Below the pieces are notes generated by a model. It was given only the letters and a program-made list of their open reading frames with translations. It ran no database searches and was not told the DNA's origin. Shown piece by piece: positions 8,746 to 16,334 of a stretch of 56,844 nucleotides of DNA. The translations under genes were made by a program, and so were the position numbers. The DNA is from Stenotrophomonas maltophilia (lineage in GTDB: Bacteria; Pseudomonadota; Gammaproteobacteria; Xanthomonadales; Xanthomonadaceae): contig NZ_RXLZ01000029.1 of NCBI RefSeq assembly GCF_003970865.1, positions 1-56,844 on the forward strand. The letters run 5' to 3'. Every line of letters begins with the position of its first letter. Position 1 is the first letter of the stretch.

Positions 8746-11616
8746 ATGAACGTTCGTAATCCCGCAGTGCGGTTCGGCTTGCTGCCGGCCGGCATCGCGC
8801 TGGCGCTGGCGCCGGCCTTTGCTTCGGCTCAGGAAGCAAAGGGCACCACCGACCTGGACCGCATTTCGGTCACCGGCTCGCGCATCCGCGGCGCTGCAGT
8901 CGAAACCCAGCAGCCGGTCGTTACCCTCAGCCGTGAGAACCTGGAGAAGCAGGGCTACACCTCGGTTGCTGACGTCCTGCAGAACCTGACCTCGGCCGGT
9001 TCCCCGGCCATCTCACGCTCGGAATCGCTGGCTTCCGGCGAAAACGTCGGCGGCTACTACGTCGACATCCGCAACCTGGGCGCCCAGCGCACCCTGGTGC
9101 TGATGAATGGTAAGCGCCTGGGCGCTACCACGTCGGGTTACCAGGATCTGAGTCAGATCCCGATGTCGGCCATCGAGCGCATCGAAATCCTGAAGGATGG
9201 CGCCTCCGCCATCTACGGTTCGGACGCGATCGCCGCCGTGGTCAACGTGATCACCCGCAAGCGCTTTGACGGTGCTGAAGCCAGTGTCTATGTCGGTCAG
9301 TACGGCAAGGGCGACGGCGACACCACCACCTACTCGTTCACCCTCGGCAGCGAAGGTGAGCGTGGTGGCGTGACGCTGGCCGCCGAGTACTCCAAGCAGG
9401 ATCCGGTGTGGGCCAAGGACCGCTGGTTCAGCCGTGACGGCAATGCCGGCCCGAACTACCCGGGTTCGGGTGCCAGCCCGATCAACCAGAAGGGTGGCTT
9501 CTGCGACCCGTGCGTGACCCCCGACCTGAAGAAGGGTGAGCCCGGCTACATCGGTCCGAACGACCAGCGCTGGTACACCCTGCGTGATGGTGGCGACCCG
9601 ACCAAGCGTGGCGACTACCGTCTGGAAACCAGTGCTGACGCCGTCAATGCCAACGAGCAGATGATGGTGCAGACCGGCATCGAGCGTAAGTCGCTGTACG
9701 TCAACGGCAACTACGACTTCACCGACTCGATCGCGTTCAATGCGGACGTGATCTACAACGAGCGCACCACCAACCAGCAGATCGCCGGTTACCCGTACCA
9801 GTCGGCCTCGTTCGATACCCCGCTGTCGAAGGACAGCGCGTTCAACCCGACCGATCAGGACCTGACCTTCCGCCGCCGTCTGTGGGAAATGCCGCGTACC
9901 ACCGAAAGCAAGCTGAAGACCCTGCGCTTCGCGCCGAGCGTCAGTGGCTTCTTCGAGTTCGCTGGCAGGACCTTCGACTGGGACGTCGGTGCGCTGTGGA
10001 ACCGCAACGAATCGACCAAGACCGGTCACGGCGACATGAGCCTGATCGCCTCGCGCAAGGCGCTGGGTGCTTCGTTCGTTGGTGCGGACGGCGTGGCCCG
10101 TTGCGGCACCAGCATGGCTGACCCGCTGGCCACCAGCAACTGCCGTCCGTGGAACCCGCTGCTGCCGTACGGCGTTGCAGGCAATGGCTCGCTGTCCGAC
10201 CCGGCTGCCCAGGCCTTCCTGTTCCCGTACTTCACCGATACCGGTCTGACCAAGACCACCAGCTTCACCGCCAACCTGTCTGGTTCGATCGTGACCCTGC
10301 CGGCCGGTGATCTGGGCTTCGCCGTGGGCGTGGAGCACCGCAAGGAAGAAGGCCGCTTCTCGCCGGACGCCTTCGCACAGTCGGGTGAGTCCACGGGTCT
10401 GGGCAAGCAGACCACCCAGGGTGACTACTCGCTGGATGAAGTCTATCTGGAGCTGAACGTGCCGGTCCTCGCCGACATGCCGTTCGCCAAGGAGCTGACC
10501 CTGAATGCTGCGACCCGTTACTCGGATTACAGCAACTTCGGCAACACCCTGAACTCCAAGTTCGGCTTCACCTGGCGTCCGCTGGACGAGCTGCTGGTCC
10601 GTGGCACCTGGGCTGAAGGCTTCCGTGCCCCGACCATCGACGATCTGTACGGTGGCCTGAGCAGCAGCTTCGAGTCCTACACCGATCCTTGCGGCGTCAC
10701 CGCTCCGGGCTCGGTCAATGGCAACGGTGCCTGCTCCTCGCGTGGCGTGCCGGTGGGTTACACGCAGCTGGGCCAGGGCCTTGTTCCCTGCACTTCGACC
10801 CCGTGCGCTACCCCGGACCAGTTCATTTCCGGTTCCAACTCCGCGCTGAAGCCGGAAACCTCCAAGAGCACCACCGTGGGTGTGGTGTGGAGCCCGCGCT
10901 GGGTGCAGGGCCTGGATATCTCGCTGGACTGGTACAAGTACGAAATCAGCGACATGATCATCGCTGACAGCGTCGATCGTATCCTGCGCGACTGCTACGT
11001 GCTGGGTGATTCGGCCCGTTGCGCCGGTCACACGCGTGCTGGCGATGGCCACATCTCCGCGATGACCTACGGTCTGGCCAACCTGGGCCAGATGGAGACC
11101 CAGGGCTACGATCTGGGTATCAAGTACCGCCTGCCGGAACTGGCGATCGGTCAGTTCAACATCGATTGGCAGACCAGCTACCTGTCCAAGTACGACGAGC
11201 AGGGCCAGAATGCTGATGGCAACAGCATCACCATCGGCCGTGTCGGCGAAGCCGGCCTGTTCCGTCTGCGCTCGAACGTGGGTGTTACCTGGTCGAAGGG
11301 TGACTTCGGTGTGTCCTACATGGCGCGTTACTACTCGGGCATGAACGAAGCCTGCGTGGCCAACCGTCCCTGCGACGTCGCCGACCGTTATCAGAACGGC
11401 GAGAAGTCCCCGCTGCGCAAGACGGGCTCGAACACCTTCCACGACCTGCAGGTCAGCTGGAAGGCGCCGTGGGATGCCACGATCGCCCTGGGTGCCAACA
11501 ACGTGTTCGACCACAAGGGTCCGATCATGTTCACCCAGCCGAACTCGAGCTTCGCCTACTACGGTGGCTTCGACGTGGGTCGCTTCCTGTACATGAAGTA
11601 CACCCAGCGCTTCTGA
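8746..11616 (+). CDS. TonB-dependent outer-membrane receptor (large, oar/carbohydrate-like class)
   Basis: A 956-residue outer-membrane receptor. A signal peptide (about 28 residues, ending AFASA) is followed by the TonB-box region ISVTGSRIRG. The plug spans roughly residues 45-165, with ILKDGASAIYGSDAIAAVVN. A long beta-barrel ends in the aromatic residue needed for outer-membrane insertion (YTQRF). It lacks the STN signalling domain found in the receptor at 16335, so control probably lies with the two regulators upstream. GGAGAGATAG is a good ribosome site for the ATG. The substrate cannot be told from sequence. A strong terminator follows. Confidence 0.93.
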   Translation: MNVRNPAVRFGLLPAGIALALAPAFASAQEAKGTTDLDRISVTGSRIRGAAVETQQPVVTLSRENLEKQGYTSVADVLQNLTSAGSPAISRSESLASGENVGGYYVDIRNLGAQRTLVLMNGKRLGATTSGYQDLSQIPMSAIERIEILKDGASAIYGSDAIAAVVNVITRKRFDGAEASVYVGQYGKGDGDTTTYSFTLGSEGERGGVTLAAEYSKQDPVWAKDRWFSRDGNAGPNYPGSGASPINQKGGFCDPCVTPDLKKGEPGYIGPNDQRWYTLRDGGDPTKRGDYRLETSADAVNANEQMMVQTGIERKSLYVNGNYDFTDSIAFNADVIYNERTTNQQIAGYPYQSASFDTPLSKDSAFNPTDQDLTFRRRLWEMPRTTESKLKTLRFAPSVSGFFEFAGRTFDWDVGALWNRNESTKTGHGDMSLIASRKALGASFVGADGVARCGTSMADPLATSNCRPWNPLLPYGVAGNGSLSDPAAQAFLFPYFTDTGLTKTTSFTANLSGSIVTLPAGDLGFAVGVEHRKEEGRFSPDAFAQSGESTGLGKQTTQGDYSLDEVYLELNVPVLADMPFAKELTLNAATRYSDYSNFGNTLNSKFGFTWRPLDELLVRGTWAEGFRAPTIDDLYGGLSSSFESYTDPCGVTAPGSVNGNGACSSRGVPVGYTQLGQGLVPCTSTPCATPDQFISGSNSALKPETSKSTTVGVVWSPRWVQGLDISLDWYKYEISDMIIADSVDRILRDCYVLGDSARCAGHTRAGDGHISAMTYGLANLGQMETQGYDLGIKYRLPELAIGQFNIDWQTSYLSKYDEQGQNADGNSITIGRVGEAGLFRLRSNVGVTWSKGDFGVSYMARYYSGMNEACVANRPCDVADRYQNGEKSPLRKTGSNTFHDLQVSWKAPWDATIALGANNVFDHKGPIMFTQPNSSFAYYGGFDVGRFLYMKYTQRF

Positions 11617-11643
11617 TAGTTCGAAGTGCGATAGCAGTACCGG

Positions 11644-11677
11644 GAGGGCGGACCACAAGGTCCGCCCTCTTTTTTTG
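11644..11677 (+). terminator. Rho-independent terminator of the TonB receptor gene
   Basis: An 11-base perfect stem, GAGGGCGGACC with GGTCCGCCCTC around an ACAA loop, is followed directly by seven T. It lies 28 bases after the receptor stop codon. Confidence 0.95.
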
Positions 11678-11786
11678 TAGGGGAATTCCGAAATATCTTG
11701 GAAGGTGAGCGGAGTCACGTTCCTGTCGTGTCGCAATCAACACAGTTGCTGGGTCCACTTGCGGACACTTGCACATGGAGAGAGCG

Positions 11787-11996
11787 ATGAAGAGCACGCT
11801 GTTGCACAAACTGTCTGCTGCTGCACTGATCTATGCAACATTGGTGGGTGCGGTATTTGCCCAGACCGGTGGCGTCTGTGGGGGCGGGCTGTACTGCGAG
11901 GAGCTGCGTCAGGAATGTCTGGCTGCAGGCAAGTCGAAGGTCCTGTGTGATCTGCAGTATCGCCACTGCGTGCAGGATGCCTGCGGCGCGCGCTGA
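11787..11996 (+). CDS. Small secreted cysteine-rich protein
   Basis: A 69-residue protein of unknown function. The first 25 residues form a clear signal peptide (ending GAVFA before Q). The mature ~44 residues hold six cysteines in the pattern C-x5-C-x6-C-x9-C-x6-C-x4-C. Six evenly spread cysteines in an exported peptide suggest three disulfides or metal binding. The ATG at 11787 is chosen because GGAG lies six bases before it and the signal peptide begins there. A leftward-facing terminator lies just downstream. Confidence 0.7.
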   Translation: MKSTLLHKLSAAALIYATLVGAVFAQTGGVCGGGLYCEELRQECLAAGKSKVLCDLQYRHCVQDACGAR

Positions 11997-11998
11997 TG

Positions 11999-12028
11999 CA
12001 AAAAAAGGCGCGCCCTTGGGCGCGCCTT
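11999..12028 (-). terminator. Rho-independent terminator for the HDOD gene
   Basis: GGCGCGCCC and GGGCGCGCC form a 9-base stem with a TT loop. Seven A on its left side become a U-run in leftward transcripts, so it ends the HDOD gene at 12053. Rightward it also forms the hairpin, with only a TT tail. Confidence 0.88.
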
Positions 12029-12052
12029 CGAGGTTCTTCCTGCGTTGACAGC

Positions 12053-13174
12053 TCAGATCTCGCTGGGTACCAGTCCCATCAGCGCATTGGCATGCTCGCG
12101 CCACTGCGGCAGCCTGTTGAGTACACCCGCGCGTTGCAGGTAGTCCTCGTCCACCGGATCGCCATTGACCAGTGCCAGTGCCACGTGCACCGCGCCGGTC
12201 ACCCAGAAGCTGCGCGTATTGGCACGCTGCGGCTGCAGGTGGAAGGCAACCGCTTCGATGATCGGCATCGGCAGGCCCCACAGGCCAAGCAGGTAGGCCC
12301 CGGCTTCGGCATGGCCCGGGCGGGTGTCACCGGCCAGCGACGGTTCGCTGCGCTCGTTGCGTACGCCCGGCAGCAGCAGGCCGATGTCGGCCAGCAGGGC
12401 GGCGGTCGCGCCCAGTTCGGCACTGGATTCGGGCAGCAGGCGTGCCGCCAGGCGCGAGGCAAGCAGGGCGCGCTGCTGTAGTGAATTGCGCTCGGCCGTG
12501 GACAGCGTCGGTGCCGAGAACACCTCGCTGGCCAGTACCAGATCGCGCAACGTCGACAGGCCGAGGCGGGTCACGGCGGTGCGCAGGTCGGCGATGGTGC
12601 GGCCCTGGCTGAAGAACGCCGAGTTCGACAACTGCAGCACCTTGGCCGCGATCGCCGGATCAGCGGCCACCAGCTTGGCAACGTCGGCGCTGTCGGCGTC
12701 GTCGTCATGTTCCAGTGCCTGGGTCAGGCTCAGGTACAGGTGCGGCGGCGAGGGCAGCTTCTCGATACGGCCGATGGCATCGCGCAGGCGCGGGCTGTCC
12801 AGTACTTCGCGCAGCTCTTCCAGGCTGGTCAGCGCTTCCAGCAGCACTTCCGGCGCCAATGGCAGCGGCAGGAAGCGGTGGGCCACGCCGATCAGGCGTG
12901 CCGGCGGCGGTCGGTTGCCGTGCTGGGCGTCCACCAGCGCAATGCGGATGGTTTCCGGGCGCAAGGTCCGGATCTGGCCGAGCAGCGTGGTGGCATTGAG
13001 ATCCGGCAGCTGCGGGCAGACGATCACCGCATCCACGCCCTGCGTGGCCACCGCAGTCATCGCGGTCTGGCCATCGGTGGCGGTCAGCGGCTGCCAGTCT
13101 TCCCCAAGATCGGCAATGAATTCGGTCAGCTCAGCCGGCAGGCTGGCTGCATCCCCAACAAGCAGAATACGCAC
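12053..13174 (-). CDS. HDOD-domain signalling protein with pseudo-receiver domain
   Basis: A 373-residue cytoplasmic protein. Residues 1-120 resemble a response-regulator receiver (RILLVGDA start, followed by an alternating beta/alpha pattern). Where the phospho-acceptor aspartate should follow the third strand, it reads VIVCPQLPDL, so Cys replaces Asp. Residues ~135-370 form an HDOD domain, with PSPPHLYLSLTQ, ADPAIAAKVLQLSNSAFF and AALLADIGLLL. HDOD proteins act in signalling, often linked to cyclic-di-GMP and motility. The GTG at 13174 is preferred because AGGGGAA precedes it and the first beta-strand follows at once. It is a single-gene unit with its own terminator. Confidence 0.85.
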   Translation of the reverse strand: MRILLVGDAASLPAELTEFIADLGEDWQPLTATDGQTAMTAVATQGVDAVIVCPQLPDLNATTLLGQIRTLRPETIRIALVDAQHGNRPPPARLIGVAHRFLPLPLAPEVLLEALTSLEELREVLDSPRLRDAIGRIEKLPSPPHLYLSLTQALEHDDDADSADVAKLVAADPAIAAKVLQLSNSAFFSQGRTIADLRTAVTRLGLSTLRDLVLASEVFSAPTLSTAERNSLQQRALLASRLAARLLPESSAELGATAALLADIGLLLPGVRNERSEPSLAGDTRPGHAEAGAYLLGLWGLPMPIIEAVAFHLQPQRANTRSFWVTGAVHVALALVNGDPVDEDYLQRAGVLNRLPQWREHANALMGLVPSEI

Positions 13175-13285
13175 GACACATTCCCCTGGCTGTCTCGACG
13201 ATGGATGTCGACGACGTGTGAAGTGACGCAATTTACCTAATACGGCGACAAGAGTGATGTGCCGTCGTCATGAAACGTGACCCGC

Positions 13286-13315
13286 ATCGCTCCGGCGGGG
13301 TGCCGCCGGAGCGAT
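13286..13315. repeat. 13-base perfect hairpin after ppa
   Basis: ATCGCTCCGGCGG and CCGCCGGAGCGAT form a perfect stem around a GGTG loop. No U-run follows on the leftward side. It lies 11 bases beyond the ppa stop and probably marks or protects the mRNA end. Confidence 0.55.
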
Positions 13316-13326
13316 CCGGTTCAGGC

Positions 13327-13863
13327 TCAGGCCTTGCTGTCGAGATGGCGCTGGTGAGCCTCGATCAGGATCTGCTTGGCCTCGGCGGCGCCGCCCCAAC
13401 CGTCGAGCTTGACCCACTTGCCCTTTTCCAGGTCCTTGTAGTGCTCGAAGAAGTGGCCGATGCGCTCCAGCCAGTGGCTGGACACCTGGGCGATGTCTTC
13501 GACGTGGGCGTAGCCACTGAAGATCTTCGACACCGGCACGGCCAGGATCTTCTCGTCGCTGCCCGCCTCATCGCTCATCTTCAGCACGCCGACCGGACGG
13601 CAGCGCACCACCGAGCCCGGCACCAGCGGCAGCGGCAGCACCACCAGCACGTCGGCCGGATCGCCGTCGCCGCACAGGGTGCTCGGCACGTAGCCGTAGT
13701 TGCAGGGGTAGCGCATCGGGGTGGACAGGATGCGGTCGACGAAGATCGCGCCGGTTTCCTTGTCCACTTCGTACTTCACCGGCTCCGAGTCCTTCGGGAT
13801 CTCGATGATGACGTTGATTTCTTCCGGCGGGTTCTTGCCGGGCGAGACGAGTTCCAGACCCAT
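13327..13863 (-). CDS. ppa: Inorganic pyrophosphatase (soluble, family I)
   Basis: Hydrolyses pyrophosphate to two phosphates in the cytoplasm, pulling biosynthetic reactions forward. The 178 residues match the usual bacterial family I size. The signature DGDPADVLVV supplies the metal-binding aspartates, and NVIIEIPKDS, YPCNYGYVP and KWVKLDGW are family-typical. The window also encodes a membrane pyrophosphatase and a PPi-dependent phosphofructokinase, so this cell has at least three ways of using PPi. Confidence 0.97.
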   Translation of the reverse strand: MGLELVSPGKNPPEEINVIIEIPKDSEPVKYEVDKETGAIFVDRILSTPMRYPCNYGYVPSTLCGDGDPADVLVVLPLPLVPGSVVRCRPVGVLKMSDEAGSDEKILAVPVSKIFSGYAHVEDIAQVSSHWLERIGHFFEHYKDLEKGKWVKLDGWGGAAEAKQILIEAHQRHLDSKA

Positions 13864-14046
13864 GGTGTGCTCCAGGTGGGGGATATAGACGGATAGCCCC
13901 CCATTTTATGCCTTTGCCGGGCGCTGTGCAGAGGGAGGGGCTGACGGCTGCGTGGGGCAGGGACCCACGCGGCAGGCCGGGGTTGGCTGATGGGGCCGGC
14001 CAGTGCGGGGGCGCAGGCTGGACCGACCTTCCCAAGGAGTCCGCCG

Positions 14047-14520
14047 ATGAAAGTGTCTGCCCTGCCGTTCGGCCTGTTCTGCATGCTGCTGGTTGCGCCG
14101 TTGGCCCAGGCCTCCCCTTACGTCGACCTGATCGACTACCCGCGGCAGGAAGCCAACTGGGACCGCTTCTTTGCCCTGGAGGGACGTCTGCAGTATGGGT
14201 TCGACGCGATCTGCGGCGATACCTTCTGCGAAGGCGAGTACAGCGATATCCGCGCCCTGCGCCTGCGCTGCTCGGTGGATGCGGTGCGTGGCACCGTCCA
14301 CGAGTGCCTGTGGGCATTTGCCGCCAGTGACCTGGAGGTCTCCCGCAACGATGGCGCGATCACGGCACGGCAGCCGACCTGGTTGTGCCGCCTGCCGCTG
14401 GTGGCGGGTACCCCGGTGGAGGCCTTCCATGCGGCGCTCGCCGCCCGCAATCCACTGCATGACCCGCTGCCGGGGACCTCGCAGAGCGTCTATGACGGGC
14501 TGACCGGGTGCATCCATTGA
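14047..14520 (+). CDS. Secreted protein of unknown function
   Basis: A 157-residue protein with a clear signal peptide (about 22 residues, ending LAQA). The mature part has a CGDTFC pair and four further cysteines, suggesting disulfides in the periplasm. I recognise no domain. AAGGAG lies at the right distance before the ATG at 14047; the open frame upstream is not signal-like. It lies next to the iron-regulated sigma gene but has its own ribosome site. A role in iron uptake is possible but unsupported. Confidence 0.7.
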   Translation: MKVSALPFGLFCMLLVAPLAQASPYVDLIDYPRQEANWDRFFALEGRLQYGFDAICGDTFCEGEYSDIRALRLRCSVDAVRGTVHECLWAFAASDLEVSRNDGAITARQPTWLCRLPLVAGTPVEAFHAALAARNPLHDPLPGTSQSVYDGLTGCIH

Positions 14521-14527
14521 TGCGAAC

Positions 14528-14546
14528 GTGACTGATTCTCATTAAC
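14528..14546. promoter_or_regulatory. Candidate Fur box before the sigma-factor gene
   Basis: These 19 bases match the classic Fur consensus (GATAATGATAATCATTATC) at 13 positions, including the core TGAT...TCATTA. The site lies 47 bases before the FecI-type sigma gene, where Fur normally represses such genes when iron is plentiful. Position and score make it credible; binding is not shown. Confidence 0.6.
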
Positions 14547-14592
14547 GGAGTAGCATGCGCGGCGCCTTCCGTCTGTCGTCCCGGTTCCGCGC

Positions 14593-15093
14593 ATGTCCTC
14601 CAATGCCGCCTCCCTCACCGAACTGCTGATCCGCGAGCGGCCTGCGCTGCTACGCCGGGTGCAGCGCATCCTGGGGGGCGACAACGGCGCAGAGGACGTG
14701 ATCCAGGCGGTGTGGTTCAAGGCGCGTGGCGTCGATGACAGCCAGGCCATCGAAAATCCGCGGGCCTATCTGTACCGGCTGGCCGCCAACCTGGCCACCG
14801 ACCACGGCCGCGAGTCGACCCGGCGCAACCGCCTGCTGGCCGACCACTACCTGTGGGGACCGGACGAAGTCATCTCGACCGAGGAACAGGCCATGGCACA
14901 GGACGAGCTGCAGCGTGTGCTGGATGCGGCCGGACACCTGCCGGAGCCGACCCGCACCATCTTCCGGCTCAACCGCCTGCAGGGGCTGACCCAGGCCGAG
15001 ATCGCCCGCCGCCTCGGGGTGTCGGTGACCACCGTCGAGAACCATGTGCGCACGGCGCTGCAACGCCTGGCCTGGGCTCGCAGCGGCCGATGA
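14593..15093 (+). CDS. FecI-type ECF sigma factor
   Basis: A 166-residue sigma-70 family protein of the extracytoplasmic-function type. Region 2 covers about residues 10-75 (AEDVIQAVWFKA, PRAYLYRLAANLATDH). Region 4 covers about 110-160, with QAEIARRLGVSVTTVENHVR as its helix-turn-helix. It should direct RNA polymerase to the receptor gene at 16335 after a signal passes through the FecR-type partner encoded next. A Fur-box-like site lies upstream. The order sigma, anti-sigma, receptor is the standard cell-surface signalling arrangement. Confidence 0.93.
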   Translation: MSSNAASLTELLIRERPALLRRVQRILGGDNGAEDVIQAVWFKARGVDDSQAIENPRAYLYRLAANLATDHGRESTRRNRLLADHYLWGPDEVISTEEQAMAQDELQRVLDAAGHLPEPTRTIFRLNRLQGLTQAEIARRLGVSVTTVENHVRTALQRLAWARSGR

Positions 15094-15197
15094 TCGCCCC
15101 GGCTTGGGGCTGGCCCTCGCTGAAACGTCTTGATCACTGGACCGCAGATGCGGTCTAGTTCCCCCGCCCGCGCTTGAATGCGCCTGTCCGCCAGCCG

Positions 15198-16133
15198 ATG
15201 AGCCCGCCGAACACGCTGCCCGCCGCCAATGACGATGCCCTGGCCGAACAGGCCCGGGGCTGGATTGCGTGGCTGGCCTCGGGTGACATCGGCGAGGGGC
15301 GCATGCACGAGTTCGAGCGCTGGCTGGCAGAGCCGGGGCACCGCCGGGCCTTCGAGCACGAGCGCACGCTGTGGCGCAGTGTCGGGCCACGCCCGCAGGC
15401 CCGGCCCGCCGAACGCCGCCGCCCGCATCGAATGCGCTGGGCAATGGCCGCTGCAGCTGCGCTGGCGATGCTGGTGGCATGGCCGGAGGCCTGGTTGCGG
15501 CTGCAGGCGGACCATCGCAGCACGCACGTCGTGCAGAACCTAACGCTGCCTGATGGCAGCCGTGCGGTGCTGGACGCCGACAGTGCGATTGCCGTGCGCT
15601 TCGACGCGAATGCCCGCGAGGTCGAACTGCTGCGCGGGCGCGCCTGGTTCGAGGTCAGCCCGGATGCGCAGCGACGTTTCAGCGTGCGTGCCGGCAATGG
15701 CGTGGTCGAGGACATCTCCACCGCGTTCACCGTCGCGCGTGGCGATGACCGCGTGGAAACCCAGGTCGGGCAGGGCAGGGTGCGTGTGGCCAGCCCGGCC
15801 GACGGTGGCTGGACCTACCTGCAGGTGGGCCAGCGTGCCGTCTATGGCGAGCGCAGCGGCGTGACGCGTCTGCAGGATGTGGCGGCCGACAGCGTGGGTG
15901 CATGGCGCCAGGGCGAGCTGCTGCTGGAGCAGGCCAGCGTCGCCGACGCTGTGCAATGGGTGGGGCGCTATCGTGCCGGCCCGACGTTCGTGCGCGGTGA
16001 TCTGTCGCGACTGCCTGCAGTGAGTGCCGCATTGCGCATCGATCGCCCCGAGCAGGCGCTGGATGCGCTGGCGGCAACAGCAGGTCTGCAGGTCACCCGC
16101 CTGCCGCTCGGCGTCGCCATCATCCATCAGTAG
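15198..16133 (+). CDS. FecR-type sigma regulator (inner membrane)
   Basis: A ~311-residue protein that carries the signal from an outer-membrane receptor to the ECF sigma. The N-terminal cytoplasmic segment has the family WIAWLASGD and FERWLAEPGHRRAFEH motifs. One membrane helix lies at about 80-97, and the periplasmic FecR domain follows (LPDGSRAVLDADSAIAV, GRAWFEV). A TTG eight codons upstream (15174) is an alternative start; ATG at 15198 is preferred as the commoner codon. The TAG stop is part of the GTAG head of a REP repeat that begins at 16130. Confidence 0.9.
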   Translation: MSPPNTLPAANDDALAEQARGWIAWLASGDIGEGRMHEFERWLAEPGHRRAFEHERTLWRSVGPRPQARPAERRRPHRMRWAMAAAAALAMLVAWPEAWLRLQADHRSTHVVQNLTLPDGSRAVLDADSAIAVRFDANAREVELLRGRAWFEVSPDAQRRFSVRAGNGVVEDISTAFTVARGDDRVETQVGQGRVRVASPADGGWTYLQVGQRAVYGERSGVTRLQDVAADSVGAWRQGELLLEQASVADAVQWVGRYRAGPTFVRGDLSRLPAVSAALRIDRPEQALDALAATAGLQVTRLPLGVAIIHQ

Positions 16134-16152
16134 ATCCACGCCATGCGTGGAT
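16130..16152 (+). repeat. GTAG (SMAG/REP) hairpin overlapping the fecR-like stop codon
   Basis: GTAG is followed by ATCCACG, a CCATG loop and CGTGGAT. The TAG at 16131-16133 is the stop codon of the FecR-type gene. The remainder of the gap to 16334 holds GC-rich sequence with no gene that I can see. Confidence 0.88.
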
Positions 16153-16334
16153 GATGTTCCCAATGTGCCGGCCAACGGTCGGCACCCTCCGCGACCGCAA
16201 ATCGCTCTTGGGGTTGCCGCGCGCCCAACCGTCTTACCCCGCGAACGTACCCGCCGCCGCCACGTACGTCGCCGTGTCCGCCTGTGTTGCGGATGACGCC
16301 GCGCCTGCGGCACCGATTACCTGACAGGTTCCCC

